Assembly (NCBI GenBank): GCA_030685235.1
Contig: MU839098.1
Span: 124,001 to 188,000, forward strand
DNA length: 64,000 nucleotides
Reading direction: 5' to 3'
Origin: Copromyces sp. CBS 386.78
Lineage: Eukaryota; Ascomycota; Sordariomycetes; Sordariales; Sordariaceae
The notes beneath the pieces are model-generated. The model was not told where the DNA came from. It saw nothing but the letters and a program-made list of their open reading frames with translations, and did no database searches. Shown here piece after piece: positions 1 to 11,287 of this stretch. Both the position numbers and the translations under genes were made by a program. Numbering within the stretch: position 1 is the first letter of the stretch; every line of letters begins with the position of its first letter.

Positions 1-436
1 CGGTCTCATGGGCCAGACGTACGCCAACTCCTTCCTCGTCTCCTCGGATGTCACACACGCCGCCCACCCCAACTTCACCCAGACCAACCTCTCCGGTCAC
101 TCTCCTCGCCTGAACGTCGGTGTAGCTCTCTGCGTCGATGCCTCGGCGCACATGACCACCGACAGCGTGTCCATGGCTATCCTTGACCGCGTCGCCGAGC
201 TTTCCGGCTGCGTCAACCAGAGGCACATGATCCGCAACGACAGCCGGTCCGGCGGTACCGTTGGCCCGATGCTCAGCAGTGCAATGGGTGTCAAGGCGGC
301 GGATGTTGGCATTCCCCAGTTGAGCATGCACAGTATTCGTGCCACGACTGGTAGCTTGGATCCCGGTCTTGGTGTCAAGTTCTACAAGGGATTCTTGGAT
401 GAGTGGGAGAAGGTTGATGGCGAGTGGAGGGCTTAG
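1..436 (+). CDS. Aspartyl aminopeptidase (peptidase M18), C-terminal part only
   Basis: Partial gene: the frame is open to the left edge (codons from base 2) and ends at TAG 434-436, giving the last 144 residues. M18 aspartyl aminopeptidases are dodecameric dizinc enzymes that remove N-terminal Asp/Glu and act in the cytosol or vacuole. Family features seen are the SSDVTHAAHPN segment (the His next to HPN is a metal-site element), the RNDSRSGGTVGPM block, which matches the family's RNDTPCGTTIGP block, and the C-terminal PQLSMHSIRATTG, whose His is a metal ligand. The protein finishes with the usual short helix (FYKGFLDEWEKV). No intron is needed in the visible part. The N-terminal half and promoter lie outside the window. 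Confidence 0.9.
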   Translation, partial: GLMGQTYANSFLVSSDVTHAAHPNFTQTNLSGHSPRLNVGVALCVDASAHMTTDSVSMAILDRVAELSGCVNQRHMIRNDSRSGGTVGPMLSSAMGVKAADVGIPQLSMHSIRATTGSLDPGLGVKFYKGFLDEWEKVDGEWRA

Positions 437-1487
437 ATGTCATCTGGGCCGTTTGATCTAACATTATGTGTTTTATGATGGGATTTGGGATGGCATGGGA
501 TGGCGTGGTGTTAATGATGGGTTTTTAATCTGTAATGAACTGAATGATGAGTTGTTTTCTTGGATAAGAGAGAGATAGCATTGCAGTGCATTGAGGAAGT
601 GTGTGATATTTTCAGCGTGCTGTTCGATTCTCTAGCATCATAGAGGAAGACATATGGTATAGATGATATACTTCGCAGAAGAATGTTATACTCGCAACTT
701 TGAGGACAAGAAGACTTTGCACGTACCGAAGGCATGAATGATAATCAGTATGTTTATGTCACCATAGATGAAACACTCCTACCAAACAGCTCTCGCCTAG
801 GTACTTGAGAATTACTTCCGCTCTGAAGATATCATGCCTACCTATTCTTGGGGTTTCCCATCCTGGACTACTAGATCACTGCAAGTGTTTCATTGTAGGA
901 AGGAAGTCACCACCAGGCGGAAGGGAGTCATCCTCAGGTACAGCTGGCTGGCTGCTTGAGAGTTGTGTGGGTCACGAGAGAACGGGTATATCATCTACTG
1001 GTCCCCGAAGATCTCGCCCAGTCTCCTTCTTTTACCGAATCAATCACTTGATGATGTCTTTGGCTTCATCCAGCCTTTTCACATACCTGTCACGGTCGGG
1101 ATTTGCATTTCACGACCAGCGTGACGGGAAGCCACGTGCAAATCAACTCCAGTCTGAGCAATGAAGCGATTTCAGTGTTCAGGCACCCGCACAAAGTGAG
1201 AGAAGATGGAACGGTACATGATGACCCTTTTTAAAGTTCATCGGACTGCCTTGTCAACTTTTTTCCAAAATGTCTGTGAGTGCCTAGATACGGATCCTAT
1301 CTCAAACCACTCAAGTGACCATCTTGAGATGAACATGTCCAAAGCCACCATCTCAATAGTTCATCGACTTATGCATCTCGGAATCGCTACATCATATTTC
1401 ATACGTATCAGAATGAAGTTTGAAATATTTCAGCCGAGGCAAAGGGCCAAAAGAGCAGAATCAACAAAAGAACAACGGGCAACGCAG

Positions 1488-1528
<41 letters not shown>

Positions 1529-1533
1529 AGAAC
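437..1533. other. Intergenic, 3' flanks of M18 and CipC-like genes
   Basis: About 1.1 kb between two convergent genes. It holds both 3' UTRs and a GA microsatellite (separate entry). Open frames here are short, lack family motifs and do not join through splice sites. A CACGTG hexamer lies at 1133-1138 with no obvious target gene. Nothing else is supported. Confidence 0.6.
1492..1527. repeat. (AG)18 microsatellite
   Basis: Uninterrupted AG dinucleotide run of 36 bases, ending only a few bases beyond the stop codon of the minus-strand CipC-like gene, so it lies in that gene's 3' UTR (read as CT there). It is likely length-polymorphic. Confidence 0.95.
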
Positions 1534-1992
1534 TCACGGATCATACATGTCATTCCCTCCATACTGCCGGTCATACAATCCGGTCACCTTATGCCTGGCA
1601 TTCCGTCTCGCCTCATCCCTGTCCACAAACCCGCCCAATCCCTTCCGCTCAATCATCTTGTCGACTTCGGCGGCCGCCAGGGCAGCAAGGGCCTCCTTGG
1701 CCACACCGTGGTGCACGGGTCTGCCCTGGCGCCGCTGTTCTTTCTCCCACATGTGCATGGCCTCGAAGGCGACGGCGCCGCCAAGAAGCTCGTGCGAGAA
1801 CTTGGGCTTGTTGCTGTCAGGATCGGGAGAGGAGGAGTAGAGTTGGGAGTGGGCGTGTTTGGCTTCGTCTGTTACGCGAGGGGAGAGGGTTAGTAAGGTG
1901 GTGAGACACTCTGGAGTGTTGTGGTGAGACACTCTGGAGTGTTGGAGGGTTGGAGGAGTGGGACGGGACATACCGAAATCGAAGAGACCCAT
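1534..1992 (-). CDS. CipC-like / DUF3759 small stress-response protein
   Basis: Two exons: 1992-1974 and 1868-1534, joined across a GTATGT...CAG intron (phase 1), giving 117 residues. The first exon encodes only MGLFDF plus one base. The fused protein has the family layout: short MGxFD start, KFSHELLGGAVAFEAMHMWE helix, basic linker, AKEALAALAAAEVDKMIE helix with the typical GLGGFVDRDEARRNARHKV ending. CipC was named from an Aspergillus protein induced by the antibiotic concanamycin A. Homologues are abundant cytosolic proteins of unknown biochemical role. Reading through without splicing also stays open, so an unspliced product with 35 extra residues is possible, but it breaks the family alignment. 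The intron contains a perfect 23-bp tandem duplication. Confidence 0.8.
   Translation of the reverse strand: MGLFDFGMSRPTPPTLQHSRVSHHNTPECLTTLLTLSPRVTDEAKHAHSQLYSSSPDPDSNKPKFSHELLGGAVAFEAMHMWEKEQRRQGRPVHHGVAKEALAALAAAEVDKMIERKGLGGFVDRDEARRNARHKVTGLYDRQYGGNDMYDP
1898..1943. repeat. Perfect 23-bp tandem duplication inside an intron
   Basis: Two identical adjacent copies (1898-1920 and 1921-1943) lie in the single intron of the CipC-like gene. Each copy begins GTGGTGAGAC and ends GGAGTGTT. The duplication lengthens the intron to 105 nt and keeps donor, acceptor and reading frame intact. Confidence 0.95.
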
Positions 1993-2784
1993 GATGGTTT
2001 ATTGGGAAGGTGTGGTGTTGGTGTTGATGATGATTGTTGAGGGACGTGTAAGAAGTAGTCATTGAACTAACCGCGCAATGAGTAATAAATAGGATATTAG
2101 TTTCCCCTCTTCTGAAATGCTCTGACGTATGAGTTGCCGAACAGGTCATCCCATTGTACACACGCTCACTTTGATACGATCGGGCCTCGTCCATCAACTA
2201 TTCTATACGTCGGCTCGCACATTCTCATCAATTGTCACGACTTGAGACGACCTGCTCCGTCCTTCATCGTAAGAACTTGAGCCAATAGTGTGCCTGGGGT
2301 TTTGTGTGAATTGCTCTATCATCTTTTGTCTCTTCTCATATGCTCGGGTTCGTGATTTTGAAAGAGAAAGAGCCAATCGTGTTTATAACAAAGGGTTCAA
2401 CTGGCCCCCACGCCAAGACGGATAGCCCCAGATCTTGGCAAACCTTATTTGCGAGTCGCTCAAGACTCAAGTGCCCATCTTATTTCGGGTTAGGGTTGGA
2501 CTAGTAAAATGAGTGCAGCAGCCCCACTTGGGCTCAATGTGTGCCCCGCAACAAACCTCCAATTCTTGTCGAGAAAATTTCCCCAAGGGCGGCAACCTCG
2601 AATGCGACTCGGACCTAGACGTGGACCCGTCTTTTTAACCAAAACAAATATTCATCAGCCGGACCGCTGAGATACCCTTTGCTCTATTTTTTTTGTTTTG
2701 GGCCAACTCCACGCGTCGACAATTTTCACATTTTCCTAACTCACCCCAAATCGAAATTAGTCACCACCAACAATCTGCTTGCTC
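1993..2784. other. Divergent promoter region, CipC-like gene / TRM61
   Basis: About 790 bp between two genes transcribed away from each other. It holds both 5' leaders. No consensus TATA box is convincing on either side, and no coding exon is supported. Confidence 0.5.
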
Positions 2785-4308
2785 ATGACCGGCACCATGA
2801 CGCGACCAACCGTCTCCCCGTTCCTCGAACCGGGCCTGCATACCAAGCCCCGCTCGCTCGCCATCCTCCAGCTCTCGCGCGACAATCTCCTCCCCATCTA
2901 CCTGCAAGAAGCCTCAGGCGAACACGATGGCTACGCTGAGGGCGCCGTAGTCAACACCCGTTATGGCTCCTTCCCTCATTCCACCATGCTGAATGTCCCT
3001 TGGGGCTCTCAGATCAGGGCTTCCAAGGTTGACACCGGCTCCCGTGGTCGCAAGAGGAAAAGAGGCCCAAAGGACGATGCCAGCCGCGACGACGCCGAGG
3101 AGAACCAGCCCGAAACGACGGATAACAACAATGCCACCGAGGCCACCGGTGTCAAGCAGGCCGTTGCCGACGACAGCGGCTTCATCCACGTGCTCCCTCC
3201 CACCCCCGAGCTCTGGACTCAGAGTCTTCCCCACCGAACACAGGTCGTTTATACCCCCGACTACAGCTACATCTTGCACAGGATACGCGCTAGACCCGGC
3301 TCCACCATCATCGAGGCCGGCGCTGGCAGTGGCAGTTTCACACACGCCTCCGTCCGCGCCGTTTACAACGGATACCCTTCCAGCGCCGAGGACAGGAAGG
3401 GCAAGGTATTCAGCTTCGAGTACCACGAGGAGCGCTATCACAAGATGAAGAAGGAGCTTACCGACCATAACCTCGACGGTCTCGTTCACCTTACACACCG
3501 CGACGTCTACAACGGCGGCTTCCTGATCGACGGCACGAGCCCCGAAGCCGACGCAATATTCCTTGACCTTCCCAAGCCCTGGGAGGCCCTGCCGCACCTC
3601 TCGCGACGCAAGCCCCAGACCGAGGCTAAGGAGGGAGAAGAATGGGTATCACCTCTGAACCCCAAGAGGGCTGTACACATCTGCACTTTTTCTCCCTGCA
3701 TTGAGCAGGTCACCAGGACCGTTTCGGCCATGCGCCGCCTTGGTTGGGTCGATATCGATATGGTCGAGATCGCAAACAGGAAGCTGCATACCATTCGTGA
3801 CCGCGTAGGCCTCCATTACCAGACCGATCGCGGCGTCAACGTCTCGCCGCACGATGTCGAAGAGGCCCTTGACAGGCTTGCCGAAATCGAGGAGCGCGTC
3901 AGGGAGCAGGCCGCGCGCCCGAGGAATGGAGAGGATGGCGCGGAGGATACGGACACTGTCATGAAGAACGGAGATGTCGCTGTCAAGAAGGACGACGACA
4001 AGGCCTCGGCGGCTGAGCAGCCGCCATACCAGACGCCCTGGGTTGACGGTCGCCTCATCACTAAGGGTGAGCCGGAGATCAAGACCCATACGTCGTACCT
4101 GGTGTTTGCCGTGCTGCCGAGAGAGTGGACCGAGGAGGACGAGGCGGCGGCGTTTGCCAAGTACCCCTGCGGTAAGGAGAAGGCTGTTGTTGGTAGCATG
4201 GACAAGCAGACGAGGAAGAAGGAGAGACGGGAGCAGTTGCAGAAGATTGGCGATAGGAAGGCGAGGAGGAAGGAGAGAGCCGAGAAGATTGCTGAGGCTG
4301 TCGAGTGA
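2785..4308 (+). CDS. trm61: tRNA (adenine-58-N1)-methyltransferase catalytic subunit TRM61
   Basis: Intronless, 507 residues from ATG 2785. An in-frame ATG at 2797 has the better context (A at -3) and may be the real start (503 residues). The TRM6-TRM61 complex methylates A58 of tRNAs in the nucleus, including initiator tRNA-Met. Visible features are an N-terminal Gcd14 beta domain (about 1-75), a low-complexity insertion rich in Arg/Lys/Asp (about 80-125), the SAM-binding motif I IIEAGAGSGSFTHA (about 175-188) and the catalytic-loop DLPKPWEAL with Asp261. A second acidic spacer (about 395-425) and a Lys/Arg-rich tail follow, probably nuclear-localising. Length exceeds yeast Trm61 (383) because of the two disordered insertions. 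It is divergent from the CipC-like gene. Confidence 0.9.
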   Translation: MTGTMTRPTVSPFLEPGLHTKPRSLAILQLSRDNLLPIYLQEASGEHDGYAEGAVVNTRYGSFPHSTMLNVPWGSQIRASKVDTGSRGRKRKRGPKDDASRDDAEENQPETTDNNNATEATGVKQAVADDSGFIHVLPPTPELWTQSLPHRTQVVYTPDYSYILHRIRARPGSTIIEAGAGSGSFTHASVRAVYNGYPSSAEDRKGKVFSFEYHEERYHKMKKELTDHNLDGLVHLTHRDVYNGGFLIDGTSPEADAIFLDLPKPWEALPHLSRRKPQTEAKEGEEWVSPLNPKRAVHICTFSPCIEQVTRTVSAMRRLGWVDIDMVEIANRKLHTIRDRVGLHYQTDRGVNVSPHDVEEALDRLAEIEERVREQAARPRNGEDGAEDTDTVMKNGDVAVKKDDDKASAAEQPPYQTPWVDGRLITKGEPEIKTHTSYLVFAVLPREWTEEDEAAAFAKYPCGKEKAVVGSMDKQTRKKERREQLQKIGDRKARRKERAEKIAEAVE

Positions 4309-6141
4309 AGCATTGCATCTTGATCTTGCTCTTTTCTCTCTCTCTCTCTCTCTCTCTTCAATTCCCCATTTTAGCGTTTTCCTAGAATAACTTGACTACA
4401 TTGATGTCCAGAAGATGGGCGCAGGTTCAGCCCGTAACTAATGGTAACGCATGCACTTATACCTCCCACTTGGGAATCTGGCGATGTGATTGGTTGGTTT
4501 CCATCTAATAAGCTCAGCTCTGCAGCACCGCAGATGAGAAACCTCTCGATCGGACCATGCCGTGCCCTGAACTAAATCGAGGATAAACTATTACCACCAG
4601 TTGAACAATGATATAAAATATTTATCGCCGCTGGGATCTCCCTTACAGTGGCGATATCTCAAAGAGAGTTCGTCCCCATTTGCCACTTTTTCGTTCGCCT
4701 TTGAAACTGAAGATCCAAAACGACTCGAAGCTCGAGGTATACTTAGGCAGTCTGGTCGAGGTTTTTCTTTATCACAAAAAAGCGACCCCTCACCAATACA
4801 GAGCGCATCCGCATCAGCCGAGTACCACCGAGCTGCCGTGGTACATACAATACAATACTGGTTTGTTTGTTAGTTTGGTTCTTCGGGCAAGGGTTGAGCA
4901 GGGGAGATTTGGAGCTCTCATTGGCCTTCAAAAAGAGAAACTGGCCTCCGTTTGAAGCATCATGGGACAATGGCAAGGGTTAAAAACGCCACAGAAGCCT
5001 CTGATGCCTCTTTCTGTCTTCATTTAAAGCCTTTAAGATAGAAAGATATAAGAGAGTAGTCCCCTCTACGGTACCCGTCCGCTCGAAGCTTGAATTCTTT
5101 TCTACTTTTAGTAGTTCGAGAGTGGAAATAGGCGTTTTTTGTACTAGACTAATAAACAAACCAGGGTTAGATTGTAATTCTCTCTTGTCTTTTGATCGTC
5201 CAAGAAATCAATACACTAGTCTCCGTTCGGGAGAATTCTCTCGCTTCGCTTATCACCGGGTGGACCACCCCTTCCCCCGGACTGATCTTTTACGGTGGCT
5301 TGTAATATGATCTGTGCCATAACCCCCCCGACCCAGATCTGCCGGCTCCAACCAGCTGCATCTAGCCTTGGCAGGGCCACATACACATTTTGCCGAACCC
5401 CATAACCCAATAGAAGCTGCAATTGCACTGCATACAAGACCCCAAATGACGGTCTTACAATAATGAAAACCACCCTTTTTGAATTTTCTCAACAACCAGC
5501 GTACTGTACAAACTGCACAGAGTACCGAGATGACCGGAAAGTTGAGACGAGTATTTTGCATTTGATTTCACGGTGATGCCCCGCGCTGGTTGTTAAGAAA
5601 AGTGAAAAAAAAGTGGATAGAAGACGCTAACGTTGATGTCAAAAACGAAGGAGAGGGAGAGAAGAAGAGAAATGCCCGGAAAAGTGCATTTCTTTTCTTA
5701 CCAAGACAGGCATAGGCACTTACTAGTGGGGGCGGGGCAGCCTCTGTCACCTGTCAGGAGGTTATGGCACAGTTCCTGTTAAAAACCACTGTATCCTTTT
5801 TGACTTGGAGGTTGGCTTTTTGTTGTGTCAACGGTCGACAGTCACACCCCGCCGTTCAGAAAAAGGTGAAGAGTCATTCCCCCCTTCTTCTCGTCAATTG
5901 TCAATATCTTTGGGGTTTTGTTACAAGACTCGTTCACTTGGGATTTATAAGACTCTTTTCACCTTGCAGAACTGCACCATCAACCTTCTTATCTCGAACC
6001 TCTACCTCCAGAGTCTTGTCAACTCTCCTCGCCCCATCAAGGTTCCCAGACAACACCAAAGCCTCCACCACACCGGCACTGAGTCAACAACCATCACCAA
6101 TTCCCAATCATTATCCCACTATCACCACACAACAGCAGAGC
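4309..6141. other. Intergenic, TRM61 3' flank and permease promoter/leader
   Basis: 1.8 kb. A (TC)11 run sits at 4335-4356 in the TRM61 3' UTR. The last 200 bases before the permease ATG are pyrimidine- and CA-rich, like a fungal 5' leader. Two HGATAR motifs (5036-5041 on +, 5250-5255 on -) could be GATA-factor (NIT-2/AreA type) sites, which regulate many purine permeases, but two matches in this length are expected by chance. No gene is seen. Confidence 0.45.
4335..4356. repeat. (TC)11 microsatellite
   Basis: Dinucleotide run in the 3' UTR of TRM61, about 27 bases after the stop codon. Confidence 0.95.
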
Positions 6142-7861
6142 ATGGTCACCCAAACTGACGGCAACCCCCCAGAGAAGGGGGTGTCGCCGCTGGTTGCCAA
6201 CCATCCCGACCACCTCGATGCCGAAGCCAACGTTCAACCCATCGAGGCCGACGAGAGCAAGCCTGCTGCACCACCCTCCGGTCTCTGGGGTCACCTCTGT
6301 CACTATGGCTACAAGGTCATCGTGGCAGGTCGGGTTGAGCTCCAGGGAATTACACCCATCCCAGTCAAGGAGAGGACAGTTACCAAGACATTGAACATCT
6401 TTACCTTATGGTGGTCAATGAGTTGCAATATTCTTCCGTAAGTTGTACTTGCATGTTCTTAATGGGATATTCTCGAGCATCATGACTAACACGGACCAAA
6501 AAAAAAAAAAAAAACAGCATCACCTTTGGCATGCTTGGCCCAGTATACGGCCTCAATCTACGGGATAGCTGCCTCATTATCCTCTTTTTCACTCTGCTGT
6601 CTACTATCCCACCTGCTTACCTCTGCACTTGGGGACCGAAGCTAGGTATGAGACAGATGATTCAAGCTCGTTACTCCTGGGGGTATGTTTCCCGCTTCTC
6701 ATCCCATTCCCCTTCCTTTCCCCCCTTTTTTTTTTATATCTACACCCATACTAACACTCCCCAAGCCGCTACATAGTCTCCCTCCCCGTGCTCCTCAACC
6801 TAGCCACCACCACCGGCTTCTCCGTCATCATCGTCATCACGGGCGGCCAATGCCTCTCCGCCGTCGCCAACGGCCACCTCTCCATCAGCGTCGGTATTGT
6901 CATCATGTCCGTTTTAACGCTTATCATCTCCTTCTGCGGCTACACAACCTTACACATGTACGAGCGCTTCGCCTGGATCCCCGCCGTCATCGCCATCATC
7001 GTCGCCGTCGGCTGCGGCGGCAAGTACCTCCACTTGCAAAACCCTCCCTCCGGACCCCCAAGCCCGCAGGGCATCCTGAGCTTCGCCATGATCGTATCTA
7101 GTTACATGATCCCCTGGGCTTGCTTGTCTTCGGATTTCACCACTTACCTCGTCCCCTCCACACCCAGCTGGAAGATTTTCGTCTACAGCTACACCGGCTT
7201 GGGACTCCCCACTATTCTTCTGATGTGCTTGGGTGCCGCAATCGGAGGTGCCATCCCCTCTGTTCCCGAATGGAGCGAAGCCTACGACCAGACGCTGGTG
7301 GGCGGTGTCTTGCAAGCTATGCTCGCGCCCGCTGGCGGCTTTGGCCGCTTCCTAGTCGTCATTCTGTCGTTTACTCTGCTGGGTAACCTCGCAGCAACCT
7401 CCTACTCCATCACGCTCAACTTCCAGATGTTGGCTCCCGTCTTGTTCAAAGTCCCCCGGTACCTATTCGCCATCATCCTAGCTGCCATCTTGATCCCCGT
7501 GGGCATCAAGGCGTCAGCGAACTTCTACGACAGCCTGGAGAACTTTGTCTCGCTGATCGGGTACTGGTGTTCTGCTTTCCTGGGCGTCGTGATGGTCGAT
7601 CATCTTTGGGAAAAGAAAGGAGATTGCGGGAGGTACGATCTCGACGCTTGGAACGATGCGAGCAAGTTGCCGTGGGGTATCGCAGCGTTGACGGCGGCGG
7701 CGGCGAGCTTTGGGCTGGTGATTCCGAGTATGGATCAGGTGTGGTGGCAGGGCCCGATTGCGAAGACGACGGGCGATTTGGGGTTTGAGTTTGCGTTTAT
7801 TGTGAGTGGGCTGCTTTATGTGCCGTTGAGGATGGTGGAGAAGAAGGTTAGTGGGCGATGA
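6142..7861 (+). CDS. NCS1-family purine/cytosine permease
   Basis: Three exons: 6142-6437, 6518-6682, 6766-7861, giving 518 residues. Introns are GTAAGT...CAG (with GACTAAC branch site and a long A tract before the acceptor) and GTATGT...AAG. Splicing restores continuous family sequence (NILPITFG and SWGRYIV joins). The family imports purines, cytosine or related bases with protons across the plasma membrane. The hydrophilic N-terminus (about 1-75) is followed by about 12 hydrophobic segments. The family signature around TKTLNIFTLWWSMSCNILPITFGMLGP, the charged motif PKLGMRQMIQARYSWG and the mid-protein SSDFTTYLVP are visible. FCY2-type versus TPN1-type substrate cannot be decided from sequence alone. 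It is tail-to-tail with the glycoside-hydrolase-like gene. Confidence 0.88.
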
Positions 7862-8293
7862 TGTGGTTAATTATTGGGTTGTGTGTTAAGAGTGGAAAAG
7901 GTGGGTGGTAATGTGTGATGAGAACAGTACGGCTTAAAAGGAGTGATGATAAAAGGGAGGAATGGTTGTTTATGAACTGGTTCAACATAATGGGCGGATT
8001 ATCTACTTAATGATAATGGCAGGCAGGCAGCGGAAGTTTTGGTATAGATGTTAGACCCAGGCGTTTCAACAGACAATAATGGGCATTCTGGATACGTTAG
8101 GTACCTATATAGAGGGTCTGGAAAGACCATGATCACTAAAAGATGAGTATACAAGATTCCCTTGCCTAACAGTTGCTCTCTCAACTAGTCCGTAACGTGA
8201 ACTTTAGTTTTAAGCAACACGTAACATTGTTTCGAGCCTTGCCTTTTTTGGGCCCTTTCATCATCTTCTACACTTGGACTCAATCACAGGCCT
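7862..8293. other. Intergenic between convergent genes
   Basis: 432 bp holding the 3' UTRs of the permease (+) and the hydrolase-like gene (-). No other feature is seen. Confidence 0.6.
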
Positions 8294-10061
8294 TCATCCA
8301 CTCAACTCCAAAATTACCAACGCCGTTCCCATCCCTTTCATACCGTTCTTCGTCAACTTCCGCTCCTTAACCTCCCAAGTACCCTCACCACCACTCTCAT
8401 CCCAAACCACCTTCCCAACCTTGCTTCCCCCCGGTGCCTCCAACTCTACCACCCCATCCACTCCTTCCTCCCCCGTATTCACCACACTAACCAACATCTT
8501 CTTCCCTCCCTCCTTCTCCACCCACCCCGCCGCATCAACCCCCTTTACCACCGTACTCAACTTCTCCGGCCCCTTTCCCTCCACCAGAAAACTCACAATC
8601 TCCTCATCCCCACTAACCACCCTCGCCAACCTCCCATGCGCCTTCCCCAGTGTCTCACTAGCCGGCCACACCCAACCCAACACCCCTTTAACCCCCCTAT
8701 TAATCGCCAAAAGCACCATAACCCAACTCTCCTCCACCGTGGGATCCCTAGCCCAGTACCCTTCCCCATGAAAAGCCTGGGGATTAAACATTTTACTTTT
8801 CGGCCACAGACCTACCCACTCTTCGTACCTGGCTAGATCCTCAAACCGGTTGGGAACGTCAAGGACAGAGCCAAAGCAGTTATCGCATCCGCAGTCACCA
8901 TAGGTAGAATTGCAGGGTGTCCCCCACTTGGACTTGGTCAGGTTAGCAGAAGACTCGCGCGTGCCGATGGGGTAGATATCCGCCATCAGGATATCTGCTC
9001 CGGCGGAGTATTGCTGGAAATAGTAGTTTTGGCAGTTGAGCACTAGGGAGACGGGGTGGTACGGGTCGACGGACGAGATGGTGTGGTAAGTTTCCAGGGG
9101 AGCGGAGAAGGGGGCTTGCCAGCCGTCGGGCTCGTCGACGGACCAATAAGAAAACAAAGCCTCGCCGTCCTTCGCTGCGGTGACCTGCTCCGCGACCCAG
9201 GATTGGTTGGTATAATTCTCTCGCAAATCGAACATGTAGTGCATGTTTATTTTGTCCATGTACTCAAAAGCGGACGCGGACTCGGGGTAGTGGGTGAGCG
9301 GGACCATGCCTGTTAGACCCAAGTCGGCGTAGGCTTGAATTGCCGAGGTAGAGTTGGGCAGGGCGAGAAAGTTATCGTAGGAGGCGTAGAAGCCATAAGG
9401 GAAAATGGGACGGAAGCAGTTCATGGAGAAGGCATTAGCGTGGTAAAGGCCGCCGGTGAGGTGGTCGATTCTGGTGATGCTGCCGCCGCTCGAGGTGGAC
9501 TTGGTGGGGAGGTAGATGAGGGTTGTTTTGACTATTGCTAATGGATCTGATGAATAGGTGAGTGTCACTTCGATGGGCGAGAGACTAGGGGTCCCCAGGG
9601 AGGTGAGGTCGAAGGTGTAGAGGATGCCGGTTGAGTTGATTGGAACGGAGTTCCTGACTAGGACTTTGGAGTCGATGGTTGTTTTGATTTGAAAGTCTAC
9701 TTTGTTTGAGGTGTTGTTGTTGTTGTTGTTCCATCGAGTTCCGTGGAACTGGGAGATCTCTGCGTTGACGATGAATTCTCCCGTCTTCTCGTTTTCCAGA
9801 TAGAGGCTGTATCGGGGCTTGAACTGGACGTGGAGGAGAGGCGCTAGAGGGTCGGGTGTCGGTGGAAGCATTTGACCTCCGGGATCGAAAGAGGGAAACC
9901 TGGTCCGGATTAGATGATTTCTCATGATAGCCGTGACGGTTTTCCACTTACTCTGGTTTATAGACTTTACCACACCATCTTGGCCAGTCCGGGTGATTCC
10001 CCGTTTCCTGGGAAGCAACGCTGGTGATAACACCCAACAGGAGCCAAGCTGCGGACCACAT
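8294..10061 (-). CDS. Secreted glycoside-hydrolase-like (TIM-barrel type) protein
   Basis: Two exons: 10061-9952 and 9899-8294, 571 residues. The short first exon supplies a signal peptide (MWSAAWLLLGVITSVASQ) and joins in frame through GTAAGT...CAG, which replaces an artefactual upstream frame. After the signal come a Trp-rich ETGNHPDWPRWC segment, a beta-rich domain (about 55-200), a probable TIM barrel (about 210-450) with YGFYASYDNF, YWSVDEPDGW and ADILMADIYPIG as likely strand-end motifs, and a C-terminal beta-sandwich-like region. Several N-glycosylation sequons (NNT, NST, NYT, NQS, NLT) and clustered Cys support secretion. I do not assign a GH family or substrate; Glu of SVDEPDG is a candidate catalytic acid by position only. 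An Asn run lies near residue 90. Confidence 0.7.
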
Positions 10062-10120
10062 TGTTACCACAATTTGTTGTCCTTGGGATGAATATCAAGA
10101 ACATGCGGATACACCAGCCT

Positions 10121-10138
10121 CTTATATAGGTGACGTAA
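10121..10138 (-). promoter_or_regulatory. TATA box with adjacent TGACGTAA element
   Basis: On the minus strand CCTATATAAG lies 60-69 bases before the ATG of the hydrolase-like gene, a good distance for a TATA box with a short leader. TGACGTAA, a bZIP half-palindrome type site, directly abuts it (10131-10138 on the + strand). The assignment rests on sequence match and spacing only. Confidence 0.45.
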
Positions 10139-11287
10139 GCGCCCCTCATTCAATCACTCGGTTCCGGCCTTTTTCTTCCCGTTCTGTTGTGACACTGCAT
10201 ACACTCTAGCCTAACATGCCGAGTAGGACAGATTGGTCAACTTCACCTCTCATAGATGAGGATAAATCTCTCCGGTACCATTTGTACCAGGAAAAAGGCC
10301 GTGATCGCATTCTGCTGCTGCAAGGTGACATAGGATGGCGGCCTTCCCTTCCCGGCAATGATCGTAGTTTCTTGATATCGAGAAGCACTATTCCCGTGGT
10401 GTCTGAGAATTTGAACATGTCAATTTTCGTTCGGACTTCCGAGCTTCAAAGGGCAAATACCATCAACAAATCCAAAACATTGCCATCCGAACTTGCGTCA
10501 TAGATGGCATCGATTGATGACATGATGTTGTACCCGTTTGGTGCCCCAGGAATCACTCAATGCCAATTGTTTCTACAGGTATAGCACCTGTGAAGGCATG
10601 ATTTGACGTTGTTTTGCACTACTGACATCGGTTTCAGAAGATGGCATTTTGTTGATCACAGTGTTTACTGTCGATATTCCCATGGTGTTGATGATGTCGT
10701 GGAGAGAAATAACGATGCCCGGGCCATCCTCTCCTGTTCTAGCGCGCTGCTGACAGTGGAGCACCACCTGTTCACTGCCGTTAGCTGCCGGACCCCACCG
10801 CCCTGAAACTTCCCGTCTGGGGCAGCGGGGCCGTAAATAACAGTGGGGACAGCGGCAGTGACTTACAGGGGACCACCAATCACCGGCGGCGGGGACGGCA
10901 GGGTCACAGCCACCACAGGCCGCGCATGCCCAGCGCCAACCGCGCCGCAAAGATCACCTCACCCATACGGGATGAGGCGCATAGGGGTCTCGGGTTCTTA
11001 CCTAGAAGGCTTGGAGGGGGGACGCGCAATCATGCGCCGGTTGTCATTTGCGCAGCCCTTTCGAGGTTTACGGATCACTTTGTTTATTCTTTTCTTCCTT
11101 TAACAACATCGGGCTGGCCTGGTGACTTTCAACCATCCTTCAACTCATCTCGTTCTTTGCGACTCAAGTCGACGTCGACGTCAACGTCAATAGTCGAACA
11201 AGATCATCGACATACGACATACACTTGACGAACATCTCGATACTCGCTCGCTACACGAATTAAACGGACCACTTACACACATCGATC
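10139..11287. other. Divergent promoter region, hydrolase-like gene / M50-like gene
   Basis: About 1.15 kb between divergent genes. The last 200 bases before 11288 look like a fungal 5' leader (CT- and GA-rich, with short TCGACG repeats near 11168-11190). Open frames across 10216-11100 have no motif and no supporting codon pattern. No gene is called. Confidence 0.5.

Noticed and set aside
9953..10033. Unspliced upstream frame of the hydrolase-like gene as the true N-terminus
   Set aside because: It lacks a signal peptide; splicing 9951-9900 provides one in frame with good donor and acceptor.
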